Positions 27,267-36,957 of a DNA stretch of 64,000 bases are shown in pieces; the first letter of the stretch is position 1, and each line of letters begins with the position of its first letter. Source of the stretch: Pasteurella sp030783905. Its GTDB lineage: Bacteria > Pseudomonadota > Gammaproteobacteria > Enterobacterales > Pasteurellaceae. The notes beneath the pieces were generated by a model. That model was not told where the DNA came from, did no database searches, and saw only the letters and a list, made by a program, of their open reading frames with translations. Location of the stretch: assembly GCA_051122655.1 (NCBI GenBank), contig CP182107.1, positions 558,001 to 622,000 on the forward strand. The letters run 5' to 3'. Both the position numbers and the translations under genes were made by a program.

Positions 27267-27300
27267 GAAAATACGGTGTATTACCGTACACCGTATTTTC
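27267..27300 (+). promoter_or_regulatory. long hairpin between glgC and glgA
   Basis: A perfect 14-bp stem, GAAAATACGGTGTA (27267-27280) with TACACCGTATTTTC (27287-27300), and a 6-base loop. Only a short TTTTC/TCTT tract follows, so it may act as a partial terminator or an RNA-stability element that sets different levels of glgC and glgA. Confidence 0.7.
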
Positions 27301-27328
27301 TCTTGCAATGTATTCGAAGGAATAAAAA

Positions 27329-28771
27329 ATGAAAGTATTACATGCTTGCTCAGAGTTATACCCATTGTTAAAAACAGGTGGGTTGGCAGATGTGATGGGC
27401 GCATTGCCTTTTGCACAAAAAGAGATTGGAATTGATACGCGTATTGTATTGCCTGCGTATCCTACAATTAAAGCGGGAATTCCTGAGACCACGGTTGTCA
27501 GTGAGTTTGATAATTTTGCTGGACATATTGTCTTGCGTTATGGCGAATATAAAGGCCTTGGCGTGTACTTAATTGATGCACCTCATTTATATCAACGTGA
27601 AGGCAATCCTTACCATGATCAATGGTATAACGATTATGCCGATAACTATAAACGTTTTGCCTTACTGGGATGGGTCGCAGCAGAATTAGCCACAGGATTA
27701 GACAGTTGGTGGCAGGCGGATGTGGTGCATGCGCATGACTGGCATGCCGGATTAGCCAGTGCCTATTTGTTTAATAAAGGACGCCCAGCCAAATCGGTTT
27801 TCACTATTCATAATTTAGCTTATCAAGGGCAATTTGCGCATCACCATTTGTTTGAAATTGGCTTACCAGCAGGGATGTTTCATGTGGACGGATTGGAGTT
27901 ACACGGTCAAATTTCTTACTTAAAAGCGGGGCTTTATTATTCTGATAGCGTGACGGCAGTGAGTCCAACTTATGCGAAAGAAATTACTACGCCTGAATTC
28001 GGATATGGCCTACAAGGCTTATTAAGCACATTAAATTCACAGGGTAAATTGGTTGGCATTTTAAATGGCGTGGACGAACACATTTGGCATCCAAATCATG
28101 ATACCTATCTTGAGCATCACTACAAGCTCAAAGCTATGACAGGCAAACGCAAAAACAAAGCTGCGTTGCAAGCTTACTTTAACTTACCGCAAGATCCAGA
28201 TGCCTTATTATTTGTGATGGTGACCCGCCTAACAGAACAAAAAGGGGTGGATCTGTTAATTGATAGTGCGGAAGAAATTGTACAACAGGGTGGACAATTA
28301 ACGATTTTGGGATCAGGCTCACCGCATTTAGAAGCCGGTATCTTGCATTTAGCTCAACAATATCCGCAACAAATTGCGGTGAAAATTGGCTATGATGAAG
28401 CCTTATCACATTTAATGATTGCTGGTGGTGATGTCATTTTAGTCCCAAGTCGTTTTGAGCCTTGTGGTTTAACCCAATTATACGGCTTGAAATATGGCAC
28501 ATTACCGTTGGTTAGAGCAACAGGTGGTTTGGCTGACACAGTAGTGAATGCGACAGCAGAAAACATCAAGTCACGACATGCGACGGGCTTTGTGTTTGAA
28601 CAAACAGACAGTGAAGCATTACGCCAAGCCTTAGCGAATGCCTTTGCCTTATGGCAAAAACAGCGTCTCTGGTTCACGGTACGTACTGTTGCAATGGAGC
28701 AAGATTTTAGCTGGCAAATTTCAGCGACAGGGTATCATGCTTTATATCAACGCCTGTTATCGTTTAACTAG
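27329..28771 (+). CDS. glgA: glycogen synthase (ADP-glucose type)
   Basis: GT5 glucosyltransferase that extends alpha-1,4 glucan from ADP-glucose. The 480-residue product starts MKVLHACSELYPLLKTGGLADV with the KTGGL substrate motif, and has the C-terminal EPCGLTQLYGLKYGTLP and RATGGLADT motifs of the GT-B fold. GAAGGA precedes the ATG. Follows glgC by 79 nt across a long hairpin. Confidence 0.97.
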   Translation: MKVLHACSELYPLLKTGGLADVMGALPFAQKEIGIDTRIVLPAYPTIKAGIPETTVVSEFDNFAGHIVLRYGEYKGLGVYLIDAPHLYQREGNPYHDQWYNDYADNYKRFALLGWVAAELATGLDSWWQADVVHAHDWHAGLASAYLFNKGRPAKSVFTIHNLAYQGQFAHHHLFEIGLPAGMFHVDGLELHGQISYLKAGLYYSDSVTAVSPTYAKEITTPEFGYGLQGLLSTLNSQGKLVGILNGVDEHIWHPNHDTYLEHHYKLKAMTGKRKNKAALQAYFNLPQDPDALLFVMVTRLTEQKGVDLLIDSAEEIVQQGGQLTILGSGSPHLEAGILHLAQQYPQQIAVKIGYDEALSHLMIAGGDVILVPSRFEPCGLTQLYGLKYGTLPLVRATGGLADTVVNATAENIKSRHATGFVFEQTDSEALRQALANAFALWQKQRLWFTVRTVAMEQDFSWQISATGYHALYQRLLSFN

Positions 28772-28895
28772 TATGGATTGTGCTTTGTAAATTTTTCACC
28801 TATTGCTATTTTTTGAGCAAAAAATTGTTGCATTTTTGTTCAGAAATGACTAAATTTCATCGTTCTCTAAAATAAGTAGGAGTGTAAAAGAAATT

Positions 28896-31352
28896 ATGAT
28901 TATGGATAACTTTGATTCACCTTTTCTCTATAATCGTCCCGAAATTACTGTTGACTCATTGAAAAAAAGCATCGTTTCTAAATTGATTTTTTCGATTGGT
29001 CACTCACCTAAAGAAGCAAGCAAACGTGATTGGCTGAATGCGACTTTATATGCGGTACGTGATTTTGTCACAGAAGGTTGGATTACCACAGCTCGTCAAT
29101 CAAGAAGTCAAGAAACCCGTCGTGTTTACTATCTCTCTATGGAGTTCTTAATTGGGCGTACGTTGTCTAATGCGATGCTCGCAGAAGGCGTGTATGAGGT
29201 TGCAAGACAAGCCTTATCCGAACTCAACGTCAATTTAGAAGATGTGTTAGAAAAAGAAGTGGATCCTGGCTTAGGTAATGGCGGATTAGGACGTCTCGCA
29301 GCCTGTTTCATGGATTCTATTGCGACGTTAGCCTTACCTGGTGTCGGGCATGGTATTCGTTATGAATACGGAATGTTTAAACAAGAAATTGAAGATGGTC
29401 ACCAAGTTGAAAAACCAGACACCTGGTTAGATAAAGGCGCGCCATGGGAATTTATCCGTCCTTCTAAACGCTATACGATTCGTTTTGGTGGCAGTATTCA
29501 CTTTGAAGGGAAAAAATGTATTTGGACCAGCAAAGAAGAAGTTGAAGCTTTAGCCTATGACCAGATGATCCCGGGTTATGACAACGACTCTGCGGCTACC
29601 TTACGTTTATGGAGCGCTTACGCGGGAGATCGTTTTGATTTAGACGATTTTAATAAAGGGGATTATCTTGCTGCCGTAGAAGATCGTACATTAAGTAAAA
29701 ATATTTCACGTGTACTTTACCCAGATGATTCAACTTGGAAGGGGCGTGAATTACGCTTACGTCAAGAGTATTTCTTGGTATCTGCTGCCTTACAAGACAT
29801 TATCTATCGTCATAAGCGGATTTATCACACCATGGATAATTTTGCTGATAAAGTGGCCATTCATTTAAATGATACCCACCCAGCATTGGCGATCCCTGAA
29901 TTAATGGCGATTTTAATTGATCAAGAAGGCTATGAATGGAAGGACGCATGGGATATTACTCGTCGTGTGTTCTCATATACTTGCCATACCTTAATGTCAG
30001 AAGCGTTGGAAACATGGCCAGTGGAAATGATGGCGCATATTTTACCTCGCCATTTACAAATGGTGCTTGAGATCAATGAATACTTCTTGGAATATGTCAG
30101 AACCTATGTATCAACTGATGCAGAGTTTATCCGTCGTGTATCATTAATTGAAGAAGGTGATCACCGTAAGGTACGTATGGGCTGGTTATCTGTCGTTGGC
30201 TCACATAAAGTGAATGGGGTGGCGGCTATTCATTCTGAATTAATGGTAACCTCTACTTTTGCTGATTTTGCTCGTATTTATCCAGAACGCTTTACTAACG
30301 TCACCAATGGGATTACTCCTCGTCGTTGGATTGGTGTGGCGAATCCCGAATTATCGGCATTATTTGATCAATACATTGGTAAAGAGTGGCGTCGTGATTT
30401 AAGTCAATTAACCTTGTTAAAAGATAAAGTACAAGATCCGGAGCTAAGAAAATCAGTTGCTCAAATCAAATACAATAACAAAGTGAAATTGGCGAATTAT
30501 ATCAAAGATAAACTTGGTGTTGAGGTTGATCCAAATGCTTTATTTGATGTGCAGGTAAAACGTATCCATGAGTATAAACGTCAAATTTTAAATGTATTAC
30601 ATATTATTTCTCGTTATAACGCGATGTTAGAAAACCCAGAGAAAGATTGGGTGCCACGTGTGTTTATTTTAGCGGGTAAAGCAGCGTCAGCCTATTATGT
30701 TGCTAAACAAACCATTAATTTAATTAATGATGTGGCGAATATCATTAATAACGATGCACGTTTAAAAGGTCGGTTAAAAGTGGTCTTTATTCCTAACTAT
30801 AGCGTGAGCTTAGCGGAATTGATCATCCCTGCAGCAGACATTTCAGAACAAATTTCATTAGCTGGGACGGAAGCCTCTGGTACAAGTAATATGAAGTTTG
30901 CCTTAAATGGTGCCTTGACGATTGGTACATTAGATGGTGCAAACGTTGAGATCTTAGATAATGTGGGTCAAGACCATATCTTTATCTTTGGTAATACCGT
31001 TGAAAAAGTGGAAGAGTTACGTCGTCACGGATATCGTCCATTTGAGTATTATCAAAATGATGAGGAATTGCGTAAGGTTGTTGATCAAATTGTTTCTGGC
31101 TGTTTCTCGCCTGCTGATCCTAATCGCTACCATCAACTGTTACAGTCATTGCAGTACCATGATTATTATCAAGCGTTTGCGGATTTCCGCAGTTATGTGG
31201 ATATGCAAGGCAATGTGGATGCAAAATACCAAGATCAGAATGCGTGGATTGACAGTACCTTACAAAATATTGTCAACATGAGTTATTTCTCTTCTGATCG
31301 CACTATTTTGGAATATGCAGAGAAAATCTGGAACATTAAGCCATTAAAATAA
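28896..31352 (+). CDS. glgP: glycogen phosphorylase
   Basis: PLP-dependent enzyme releasing glucose 1-phosphate from glycogen ends. The 818-residue product carries GLGNGGLGRLAACFMDS and the PLP-lysine region EASGTSNMKFALNGALTIGT. AGGAG lies 12 bases before the ATG at 28896; a second in-frame ATG at 28902 is possible. Last gene of the operon, followed by a strong paired-uptake-signal terminator. Confidence 0.97.
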   Translation: MIMDNFDSPFLYNRPEITVDSLKKSIVSKLIFSIGHSPKEASKRDWLNATLYAVRDFVTEGWITTARQSRSQETRRVYYLSMEFLIGRTLSNAMLAEGVYEVARQALSELNVNLEDVLEKEVDPGLGNGGLGRLAACFMDSIATLALPGVGHGIRYEYGMFKQEIEDGHQVEKPDTWLDKGAPWEFIRPSKRYTIRFGGSIHFEGKKCIWTSKEEVEALAYDQMIPGYDNDSAATLRLWSAYAGDRFDLDDFNKGDYLAAVEDRTLSKNISRVLYPDDSTWKGRELRLRQEYFLVSAALQDIIYRHKRIYHTMDNFADKVAIHLNDTHPALAIPELMAILIDQEGYEWKDAWDITRRVFSYTCHTLMSEALETWPVEMMAHILPRHLQMVLEINEYFLEYVRTYVSTDAEFIRRVSLIEEGDHRKVRMGWLSVVGSHKVNGVAAIHSELMVTSTFADFARIYPERFTNVTNGITPRRWIGVANPELSALFDQYIGKEWRRDLSQLTLLKDKVQDPELRKSVAQIKYNNKVKLANYIKDKLGVEVDPNALFDVQVKRIHEYKRQILNVLHIISRYNAMLENPEKDWVPRVFILAGKAASAYYVAKQTINLINDVANIINNDARLKGRLKVVFIPNYSVSLAELIIPAADISEQISLAGTEASGTSNMKFALNGALTIGTLDGANVEILDNVGQDHIFIFGNTVEKVEELRRHGYRPFEYYQNDEELRKVVDQIVSGCFSPADPNRYHQLLQSLQYHDYYQAFADFRSYVDMQGNVDAKYQDQNAWIDSTLQNIVNMSYFSSDRTILEYAEKIWNIKPLK

Positions 31353-31375
31353 TCCTACTATGATTATCAAGGCAT

Positions 31376-31428
31376 AAAAAGTGCGGTGTCATTCAGAATT
31401 TTTTAGAATGACACCGCACTTTTTTTTA
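31376..31428. terminator. terminator from two inverted uptake signals
   Basis: AAAAGTGCGGTGTCATTC (31377-31394) pairs perfectly with its complement at 31407-31424, and T-runs lie on both sides. It ends the glycogen operon and, on the minus strand, the binding-protein gene. Confidence 0.95.
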
Positions 31429-31446
31429 TGCTAAATCAGCGTCGCT

Positions 31447-32478
31447 TTATTTAGATAATTTGACTTCTTCTAGCCAACGAGAAAGAATGAGTTTTGCTTG
31501 TTTGCTAGAACCAAATTTTTCGAAGTCAAACTTTATTAAATTTAACTGTTCGGGACTCACTGCACCGTGGTGCACTGTCGCATACTTATTGGTTGGAATT
31601 TGATAAGGTGCACGGCGAATCCAGTTAAGTTCTTGTCCTTCTTTACTGAGTGCCCAATCCATGAATAATTTTGCATTATCTAAGTTTCTTGCGCCTTTTA
31701 TAATGCTAATCCCACCTAATGTATAGCTATCACCATCACAGACGGGAATCGATTGTAATGGTGCCCCTTTGGCTTTTTCTACTTCAAAGGTATGTAAGAA
31801 GCCAATACTGACACTACTGTCACCTCTTGCGAGATTACTGGTCACAAGTCCGCTCTTCACGTAGTGTGAAATATTATTGTTGAGCTTTTTGAGGAAGTCG
31901 AACGCTTTGTCTTCTCCCCATAATTGAATCAGCGTGGCAATGAACGCATAACCCGTGCCTGAACTTTGTGGATCGGGCACTTGGATTTCACCTTTTAGAC
32001 GCGGATCCAGTAAATCATGCCAGCATTTTGGTGCTTCAAGACCAAGTTCTTTTAATTTAGTCGTATTGACCCCTAGCCCTAATACCAACATATAGCCAAA
32101 AGAGGTATAGTCGCCATATTTATGCACTAAATCTTTAAACTGGACTAAAACCTCCGCTTGTTTTGGGGAACGATATTTTTCTAATAAGCCTAAGTCACGT
32201 GCTTGTAAATGCGGTTCAAGTGTCCCGCCATACCAAATATCTGCCTGAGGATTATTTTTCTCTGCTTTCAGCTTTCCAAGCGTGACCCCTGTACTCGCAC
32301 GAACAAATTTTGCATCAATGCTATATTGCTGTGAAAAACGTTGTGCGACTTCTTCACAGGCATCATTTTGCAGTGTGCAATAAATATTCAGCTCAGTAGT
32401 TGCATAGAGAGGCGGTGAGAGAAAAAAGAGAGTAGTTAAACGACAATTTTTTAGAAAAGAAGATTTCATTTTTTGCAT
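31447..32478 (-). CDS. periplasmic substrate-binding protein, iron(III)-type ABC family
   Basis: Extracellular solute-binding protein of 343 residues with a signal peptide ending near YATTEL. The mature part matches the FbpA/AfuA-type group (LNIYCTLQNDACEEVAQRF, SRDG-like region replaced by ASTGVTLGKL, PQADIWYGGT, DPQSSGTGYAF). No permease or ATPase gene is adjacent. It may carry iron, but related proteins bind phosphorylated compounds or polyamines, so the ligand is open. Adjacent ATGs at 32481 and 32478 are both possible; the second has better spacing to AATAGG. Confidence 0.8.
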   Translation of the reverse strand: MQKMKSSFLKNCRLTTLFFLSPPLYATTELNIYCTLQNDACEEVAQRFSQQYSIDAKFVRASTGVTLGKLKAEKNNPQADIWYGGTLEPHLQARDLGLLEKYRSPKQAEVLVQFKDLVHKYGDYTSFGYMLVLGLGVNTTKLKELGLEAPKCWHDLLDPRLKGEIQVPDPQSSGTGYAFIATLIQLWGEDKAFDFLKKLNNNISHYVKSGLVTSNLARGDSSVSIGFLHTFEVEKAKGAPLQSIPVCDGDSYTLGGISIIKGARNLDNAKLFMDWALSKEGQELNWIRRAPYQIPTNKYATVHHGAVSPEQLNLIKFDFEKFGSSKQAKLILSRWLEEVKLSK

Positions 32479-32652
32479 CATAACCTATTCCATTAATGAT
32501 AAAACGTCATCAGTTTCCGAAAAAGAAACAGCCTAATAAAAAATTTATAGTTAAAATGAATCAGATAAGTGTTTTATTTACCGCTGAGTAAAAATATTTA
32601 TGTACCAATGCGTGCATAAATATCACTGAATTGAGCGAAACGACTATCCACC

Positions 32653-32689
32653 AAGTGCGGTAAGAAAATAAAAAATTCTTACCGCACTT
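32653..32689. repeat. paired inverted uptake signals downstream of ppc
   Basis: AAGTGCGGTAAGAA and TTCTTACCGCACTT form a perfect 14-bp stem with a 9-base A/T loop. It lies between the binding-protein gene and the 3' end of ppc. Neither side has a strong T-run, so it is called a repeat with possible terminator activity. Confidence 0.75.
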
Positions 32690-32738
32690 CATTGCGAAAA
32701 GGACAAGCCAGAATAAAACGATGATATTTTTTTATGAT

Positions 32739-35378
32739 TTAACCCGTATTACGCATACCAGCAGCCACCCCTGTTATGGTGATCATTAAAGCTTGTTCCA
32801 CATCTGGATTTGGATTGTCTGGTTGACTTCTTAAACGGCGCAACAGTTCCACTTGTAAGACATTGAGTGGATCGGTATACACATTGCGCAACGCAATAGA
32901 TTCGGCAATCCAAGGTAAATCCGACATTAATTGATCTTCGTGGGAAAGGGAGAGGACAGTTTGAATATCCTGTTTTAATTGTTCACGTAAGGACTCGCCT
33001 AGATACCAGAGTGAAGGATCAACTAAGTGTTGATCATAATGTTCTGATAGCCAAGTATCGGTTTTACTAAATACCATTTCTAACATTCCAATACGCGTAG
33101 AGAAAAATGGCCACGTTTTGCACATGTCTTCAATAATACTTTTTTGCCCATTTTCAATTGCTTGACGAAGTGAAGCGCCCGCGCCTAACCAAGCCGGCAA
33201 CATTAAACGGTTCTGCATCCACGCGAAAATCCATGGGATCGCACGTAAACTTTCGACACCACCATTTGGATTGCGTTTGGCTGGGCGCGAGCCTAACGGT
33301 AATTTAGATAACTCTTGTTCCGGCGTTGCGGCGCGGAAATAAGGGACAAAATCTTTTTCCCCTCGCACAACATCACGGTAAATTTGACAAGAGGCGGTTG
33401 AGAGTTCATCCATTACTGCCCGCCATTGTGCTTTCGGTTCTGGAGGCGGTAGGAGGTTAGCCTCTAAGATAGCACTGGCATACAAACCTAAGCTTTCTAT
33501 CGCAACAGCGGGTAAACCTAATTTGAAACGAATCATTTCGCCTTGCTCGGTGACACGTAAACCATTTTTCAACGAGCGAGGGGGCTGCGAAAGTAAAGCC
33601 GCATGGGCTGGCGCACCGCCACGCCCAATAGTGCCACCGCGGCCATGGAATAACGTGAGCTCGATACCGTATTTTTCGCATAGATTCACTAGGGCTTCTT
33701 GTGCGCAGTATTGTGCCCAAGAGGCCGCCATCATCCCCGCATCTTTGGCGGAATCAGAATAACCAATCATTACCATTTGCTTATTATTGATAACACCACG
33801 GTACCAGCCAAGATTAAATAATTCGGACATGACGTTTTCGGAAGCCTGCAGATCATCTAATGTTTCAAATAGTGGCACTACAGGCAAATAATAAGGTACG
33901 CCTGATTCTTTCAGTAATAAGTGCACCGCCAGCACATCGGAAGCGGTTTTTGCCATCGAGATAATGTAACAAGAAATGACCCCTTCAGGTTGTTCGGCAA
34001 TGACTCGACAGGTATCTAAGACTTCTTGTGTGGCCGCAGAAGGATGCCATTCCCTTGGTAATAATGGACGGCGTGAACTCAGTTCTTTGATTAAAAAAGC
34101 TTGTTTATCGTTTTCACTCCATTGTGCATAATCACCTAAGCCAATATAGCGTGTAATTTCAGCAATTGCCTCGGCATGACGAGTACTTTCTTGACGGATA
34201 TCTAGGCGAGAAAGGGTGACGCCAAAGCAACGAATACGACGTAAACAATCAAGTAATAAGCCATTGGCAATGATACGCATGCCACAGGCTTGTAAAGATT
34301 GGTAACAATCATAGAGCGGTTCCCAAAGTTGGGCATCTTGCGTAATGATGTCTTTTTCTGCCACACGGGGTGTACGATTAGCCAAGAGATCATCGTAATA
34401 GGCTAGTGTTGCCGTGAGTTTGCTACGTAATGCCTTAACAACCGTACGGTAAGGTTCCATATGTGAACCATATTTAGCTTGGAATTCAGGTGTACATTTT
34501 ACTACTGAGAGTTCATCTGAGAGGGCTTGAATATCCGTTAAAAACAAATCCGCCGCTTTCCAACGCGCTAAGCGTAAGACTTGACGAGTCACTTCCGCAG
34601 TGACAAATGGATTGCCGTCACGATCCCCCCCCATCCAAGAGGAAAAACGAATTGGATTCAGTTCAACCGGTAAATTAAAGCCGAAATATTCGACCGCACT
34701 ACTATTTAGATGGCGCAGAAATTCAGGTACAGCTTGCCATAAGCTGTTTTCAATCACGGCAAATCCCCATTTTGCTTCTTCAAAAGGCGTCGGACGCTGG
34801 GTACGAATTTCATTGGTATGCCAAGCTTGTGCGATTAACTGTAGTAAACGGCGTTCAATGGTTTGGCGTTCGGATTCTGTTAGATCCGTATGTTCTAATT
34901 TACTTAAACATTTATTAATTTCGACATGCTTATGCACTAAGGAACGACGCGTTACCTCAGTAGGATGGGCGGTTAAGACCAATTCAATTAATAATTTTTG
35001 CACGGTCTCCATTACGCGTTCTTTAGGTACTTGTTGCGCTTTTAAACGTTTAAAAAGGGCCGAAATAGAGCGCTCAGAAGCGACCTTGTCATGGTGATGA
35101 CGAGAAATGGTCTGATATTGTTCAGCAATATTGGTCAGATTGAGAAACTGACTAAATGCACGTGCTACAGGGATAATATTTTCGTTAGAGATCGTCGCTA
35201 ATGTGTTTAATAACGCATTACGCGCTTGATCATCACCGTGGCGCGAGTCACGCGAAAGAACACGAATATTTTCAATTAGCTCAAGAATGTCACTACCTTG
35301 TGCATCGCTAATGGTTTCACCTAAAAAGCGTCCTAGCATACTGATATTATTACGCATAGTAGAATATTGCTGAATCAT
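32739..35378 (-). CDS. ppc: phosphoenolpyruvate carboxylase
   Basis: Carboxylates phosphoenolpyruvate to oxaloacetate, replenishing the TCA pool. The 879-residue product (E. coli 883) has the catalytic histidine in LTAHPTEVTRRSLVHKH, the glycine loop FHGRGGTIGRGGAP, GYSDSAKDAGMM, and the usual NTG C-terminus. The ATG at 35378 (MIQQYSTMRNNISMLG) matches E. coli; the longer frame is not supported. One near-perfect uptake signal is inside. Confidence 0.97.
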   Translation of the reverse strand: MIQQYSTMRNNISMLGRFLGETISDAQGSDILELIENIRVLSRDSRHGDDQARNALLNTLATISNENIIPVARAFSQFLNLTNIAEQYQTISRHHHDKVASERSISALFKRLKAQQVPKERVMETVQKLLIELVLTAHPTEVTRRSLVHKHVEINKCLSKLEHTDLTESERQTIERRLLQLIAQAWHTNEIRTQRPTPFEEAKWGFAVIENSLWQAVPEFLRHLNSSAVEYFGFNLPVELNPIRFSSWMGGDRDGNPFVTAEVTRQVLRLARWKAADLFLTDIQALSDELSVVKCTPEFQAKYGSHMEPYRTVVKALRSKLTATLAYYDDLLANRTPRVAEKDIITQDAQLWEPLYDCYQSLQACGMRIIANGLLLDCLRRIRCFGVTLSRLDIRQESTRHAEAIAEITRYIGLGDYAQWSENDKQAFLIKELSSRRPLLPREWHPSAATQEVLDTCRVIAEQPEGVISCYIISMAKTASDVLAVHLLLKESGVPYYLPVVPLFETLDDLQASENVMSELFNLGWYRGVINNKQMVMIGYSDSAKDAGMMAASWAQYCAQEALVNLCEKYGIELTLFHGRGGTIGRGGAPAHAALLSQPPRSLKNGLRVTEQGEMIRFKLGLPAVAIESLGLYASAILEANLLPPPEPKAQWRAVMDELSTASCQIYRDVVRGEKDFVPYFRAATPEQELSKLPLGSRPAKRNPNGGVESLRAIPWIFAWMQNRLMLPAWLGAGASLRQAIENGQKSIIEDMCKTWPFFSTRIGMLEMVFSKTDTWLSEHYDQHLVDPSLWYLGESLREQLKQDIQTVLSLSHEDQLMSDLPWIAESIALRNVYTDPLNVLQVELLRRLRSQPDNPNPDVEQALMITITGVAAGMRNTG

Positions 35379-35628
35379 AAAAAGCCTCTCTGAATAATCC
35401 TCGATTTCAACGAAAGAAAGGTAAAATACCTCGACTAAGGGAGATATAAACAAAAATACCTTGAAAGATCAATGATAATTAATTTATAAAATGAAAAAAT
35501 TGAAATAAGTGAGTTTCTTTTGCTTTTAATCAATTTTTTCTAGTTTTTATTAAATGTTTTTTAATGAATGGGATTAAATATTAATGCCCTTATAGTGTGA
35601 CGAATAAGGGCATTTAAGGTATGTGGGG

Positions 35629-36633
35629 TTAAAGGTGTGACTTCACTGATTTCCGAATGACGAGTTCTGGGTGCATTTCAATGACTGCGCGTTCTTCAGA
35701 TTTCTCATTAATCCGTTCAAATAATAATGTCACCGCCCGTGCACCTAAACGGGATTTTGATTGGTGTATGGTTGTTAAAGGTGGCGAGTAAAAACGTGAT
35801 GCATGAATATTATCATAACCAATAATGGAAATATCTTCTGGCACACGTAGACCTTTTTCACCAATCGCAGAAATCGCGCCTAACGCCATAACATCATTAC
35901 AGCAAAAGACAGCGGTGGGGAGCTTATCTTGTGCTAAGATTTTATTCATACATTCGTAGCCATCTTCTGGTTCAAAGAATCCTTCCATTACCCAATCAGG
36001 GTTAATTTTCAGCCCTGCTTCAGTCATCGCTTTAATGAAACCTTCATAGCGTGTTTTGGCTGTCGTTTTCGTAAGCTCACCTGCAATAATACCGATATCT
36101 TTATGCCCGTGATCAATTAAATATTTTGTGGCGAGATAACCGCCCTCAAAACTATGATCTTGAATGATATCTGTATGTTTATTATCCGGACCCCAGTCCA
36201 TGACCACCATAGGTAAAGAAGTGAAGTGGGCGAATAAATCGAGTGAATCTTGGGTATATTCTGCACACATGACCAAAATGCCATCAACACGTTTCTTAAT
36301 CAGCATTTCAAGGTGATTTTTTATCTTTTCTACATTATTTTGTGTATTACATAAAAACAGTGAATAACCTTGACGGTAGCAATGTTCTTCAACCGCGTGG
36401 ATGATTTCAGCAAAATAAGGCGCTTCACTACTGGTGACAATCATACCAATGGATTTTGTCGTATTCACTTTTAAACTACGTGCGACCGCACTTGGGGAAT
36501 AATTGAGTTCCTGAATGGCTTGTAAGACTAATTTTTCTGTTTCAACTGCAACAAAACGGGTTTTATTAATTACATGCGACACAGTGGTGGTAGACACCCC
36601 CGCCATTTTTGCGACATCTTTAATTGTTGCCAT
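35629..36633 (-). CDS. purR: purine repressor PurR (LacI family)
   Basis: Represses purine synthesis genes when bound to hypoxanthine or guanine. The 334-residue protein starts with the helix-turn-helix MATIKDVAKMAGVSTTTVSHV and the hinge helix (SPSAVARSLK), followed by a periplasmic-binding-like effector domain (GYDNIHASRFYSPPLTTI). GGAG lies 9 bases upstream of the ATG. Divergent from a YnhF-like small gene, the same neighbourhood as purR-ynhF in E. coli. No clear PUR box was seen in the window. Confidence 0.95.
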   Translation of the reverse strand: MATIKDVAKMAGVSTTTVSHVINKTRFVAVETEKLVLQAIQELNYSPSAVARSLKVNTTKSIGMIVTSSEAPYFAEIIHAVEEHCYRQGYSLFLCNTQNNVEKIKNHLEMLIKKRVDGILVMCAEYTQDSLDLFAHFTSLPMVVMDWGPDNKHTDIIQDHSFEGGYLATKYLIDHGHKDIGIIAGELTKTTAKTRYEGFIKAMTEAGLKINPDWVMEGFFEPEDGYECMNKILAQDKLPTAVFCCNDVMALGAISAIGEKGLRVPEDISIIGYDNIHASRFYSPPLTTIHQSKSRLGARAVTLLFERINEKSEERAVIEMHPELVIRKSVKSHL

Positions 36634-36815
36634 AATTCTTTTTCTCCATACAAATGGGGTTCATTATAAAGAGTGAATCTCAATTGGTTAAGCAATAGAT
36701 GAGAAATATTTGTCTCATATCACAATTTTCATTTTTAAATGTACAAAGAGACTTCTATTTCATCGTGTTTTATTGTTAGAATGGCGACCTATTTGATGAA
36801 TCAGGAGAGGTAACA

Positions 36816-36896
36816 ATGAGTGAATTTGGTTATGCAATGATGACGGTTGCTTTGGCGTTGGGTTTAATCGTGGTATTGGCGTTCTCCATTTTTTAA
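36816..36896 (+). CDS. ynhF: YnhF-like small membrane protein, 26 residues
   Basis: Tiny gene with a strong ribosome site (AGGAGAGG ending 4 bases before the ATG). It encodes one hydrophobic helix with central residues MTVALALGLIVVLAFSIF. The length, the LGLIV core and the position divergent from purR match E. coli YnhF (29 residues), a known small inner-membrane protein of unclear function. A clean terminator follows. The homology call rests on context and short similarity. Confidence 0.75.
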   Translation: MSEFGYAMMTVALALGLIVVLAFSIF

Positions 36897-36931
36897 CAAC
36901 AACCAGAAGCGAGCATTAAATCACAAAAGAT

Positions 36932-36957
36932 CGAGGCACATATTGCCTCGTTTTTTA
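36932..36957 (+). terminator. terminator of the ynhF-like gene
   Basis: CGAGGCA / TGCCTCG with a CATAT-type loop and a following T-run. The run touches the stop codon of the convergent epimerase gene. Confidence 0.88.

Noticed and set aside
32490..32520. Fur box upstream of the iron-type binding protein
   Set aside because: Only scattered hexamer matches (AATGAT) were found, below what would support a Fur site.
34600..35097. 165-codon plus-strand frame inside ppc
   Set aside because: Shadow of the ppc reading frame with no similarity to known proteins.
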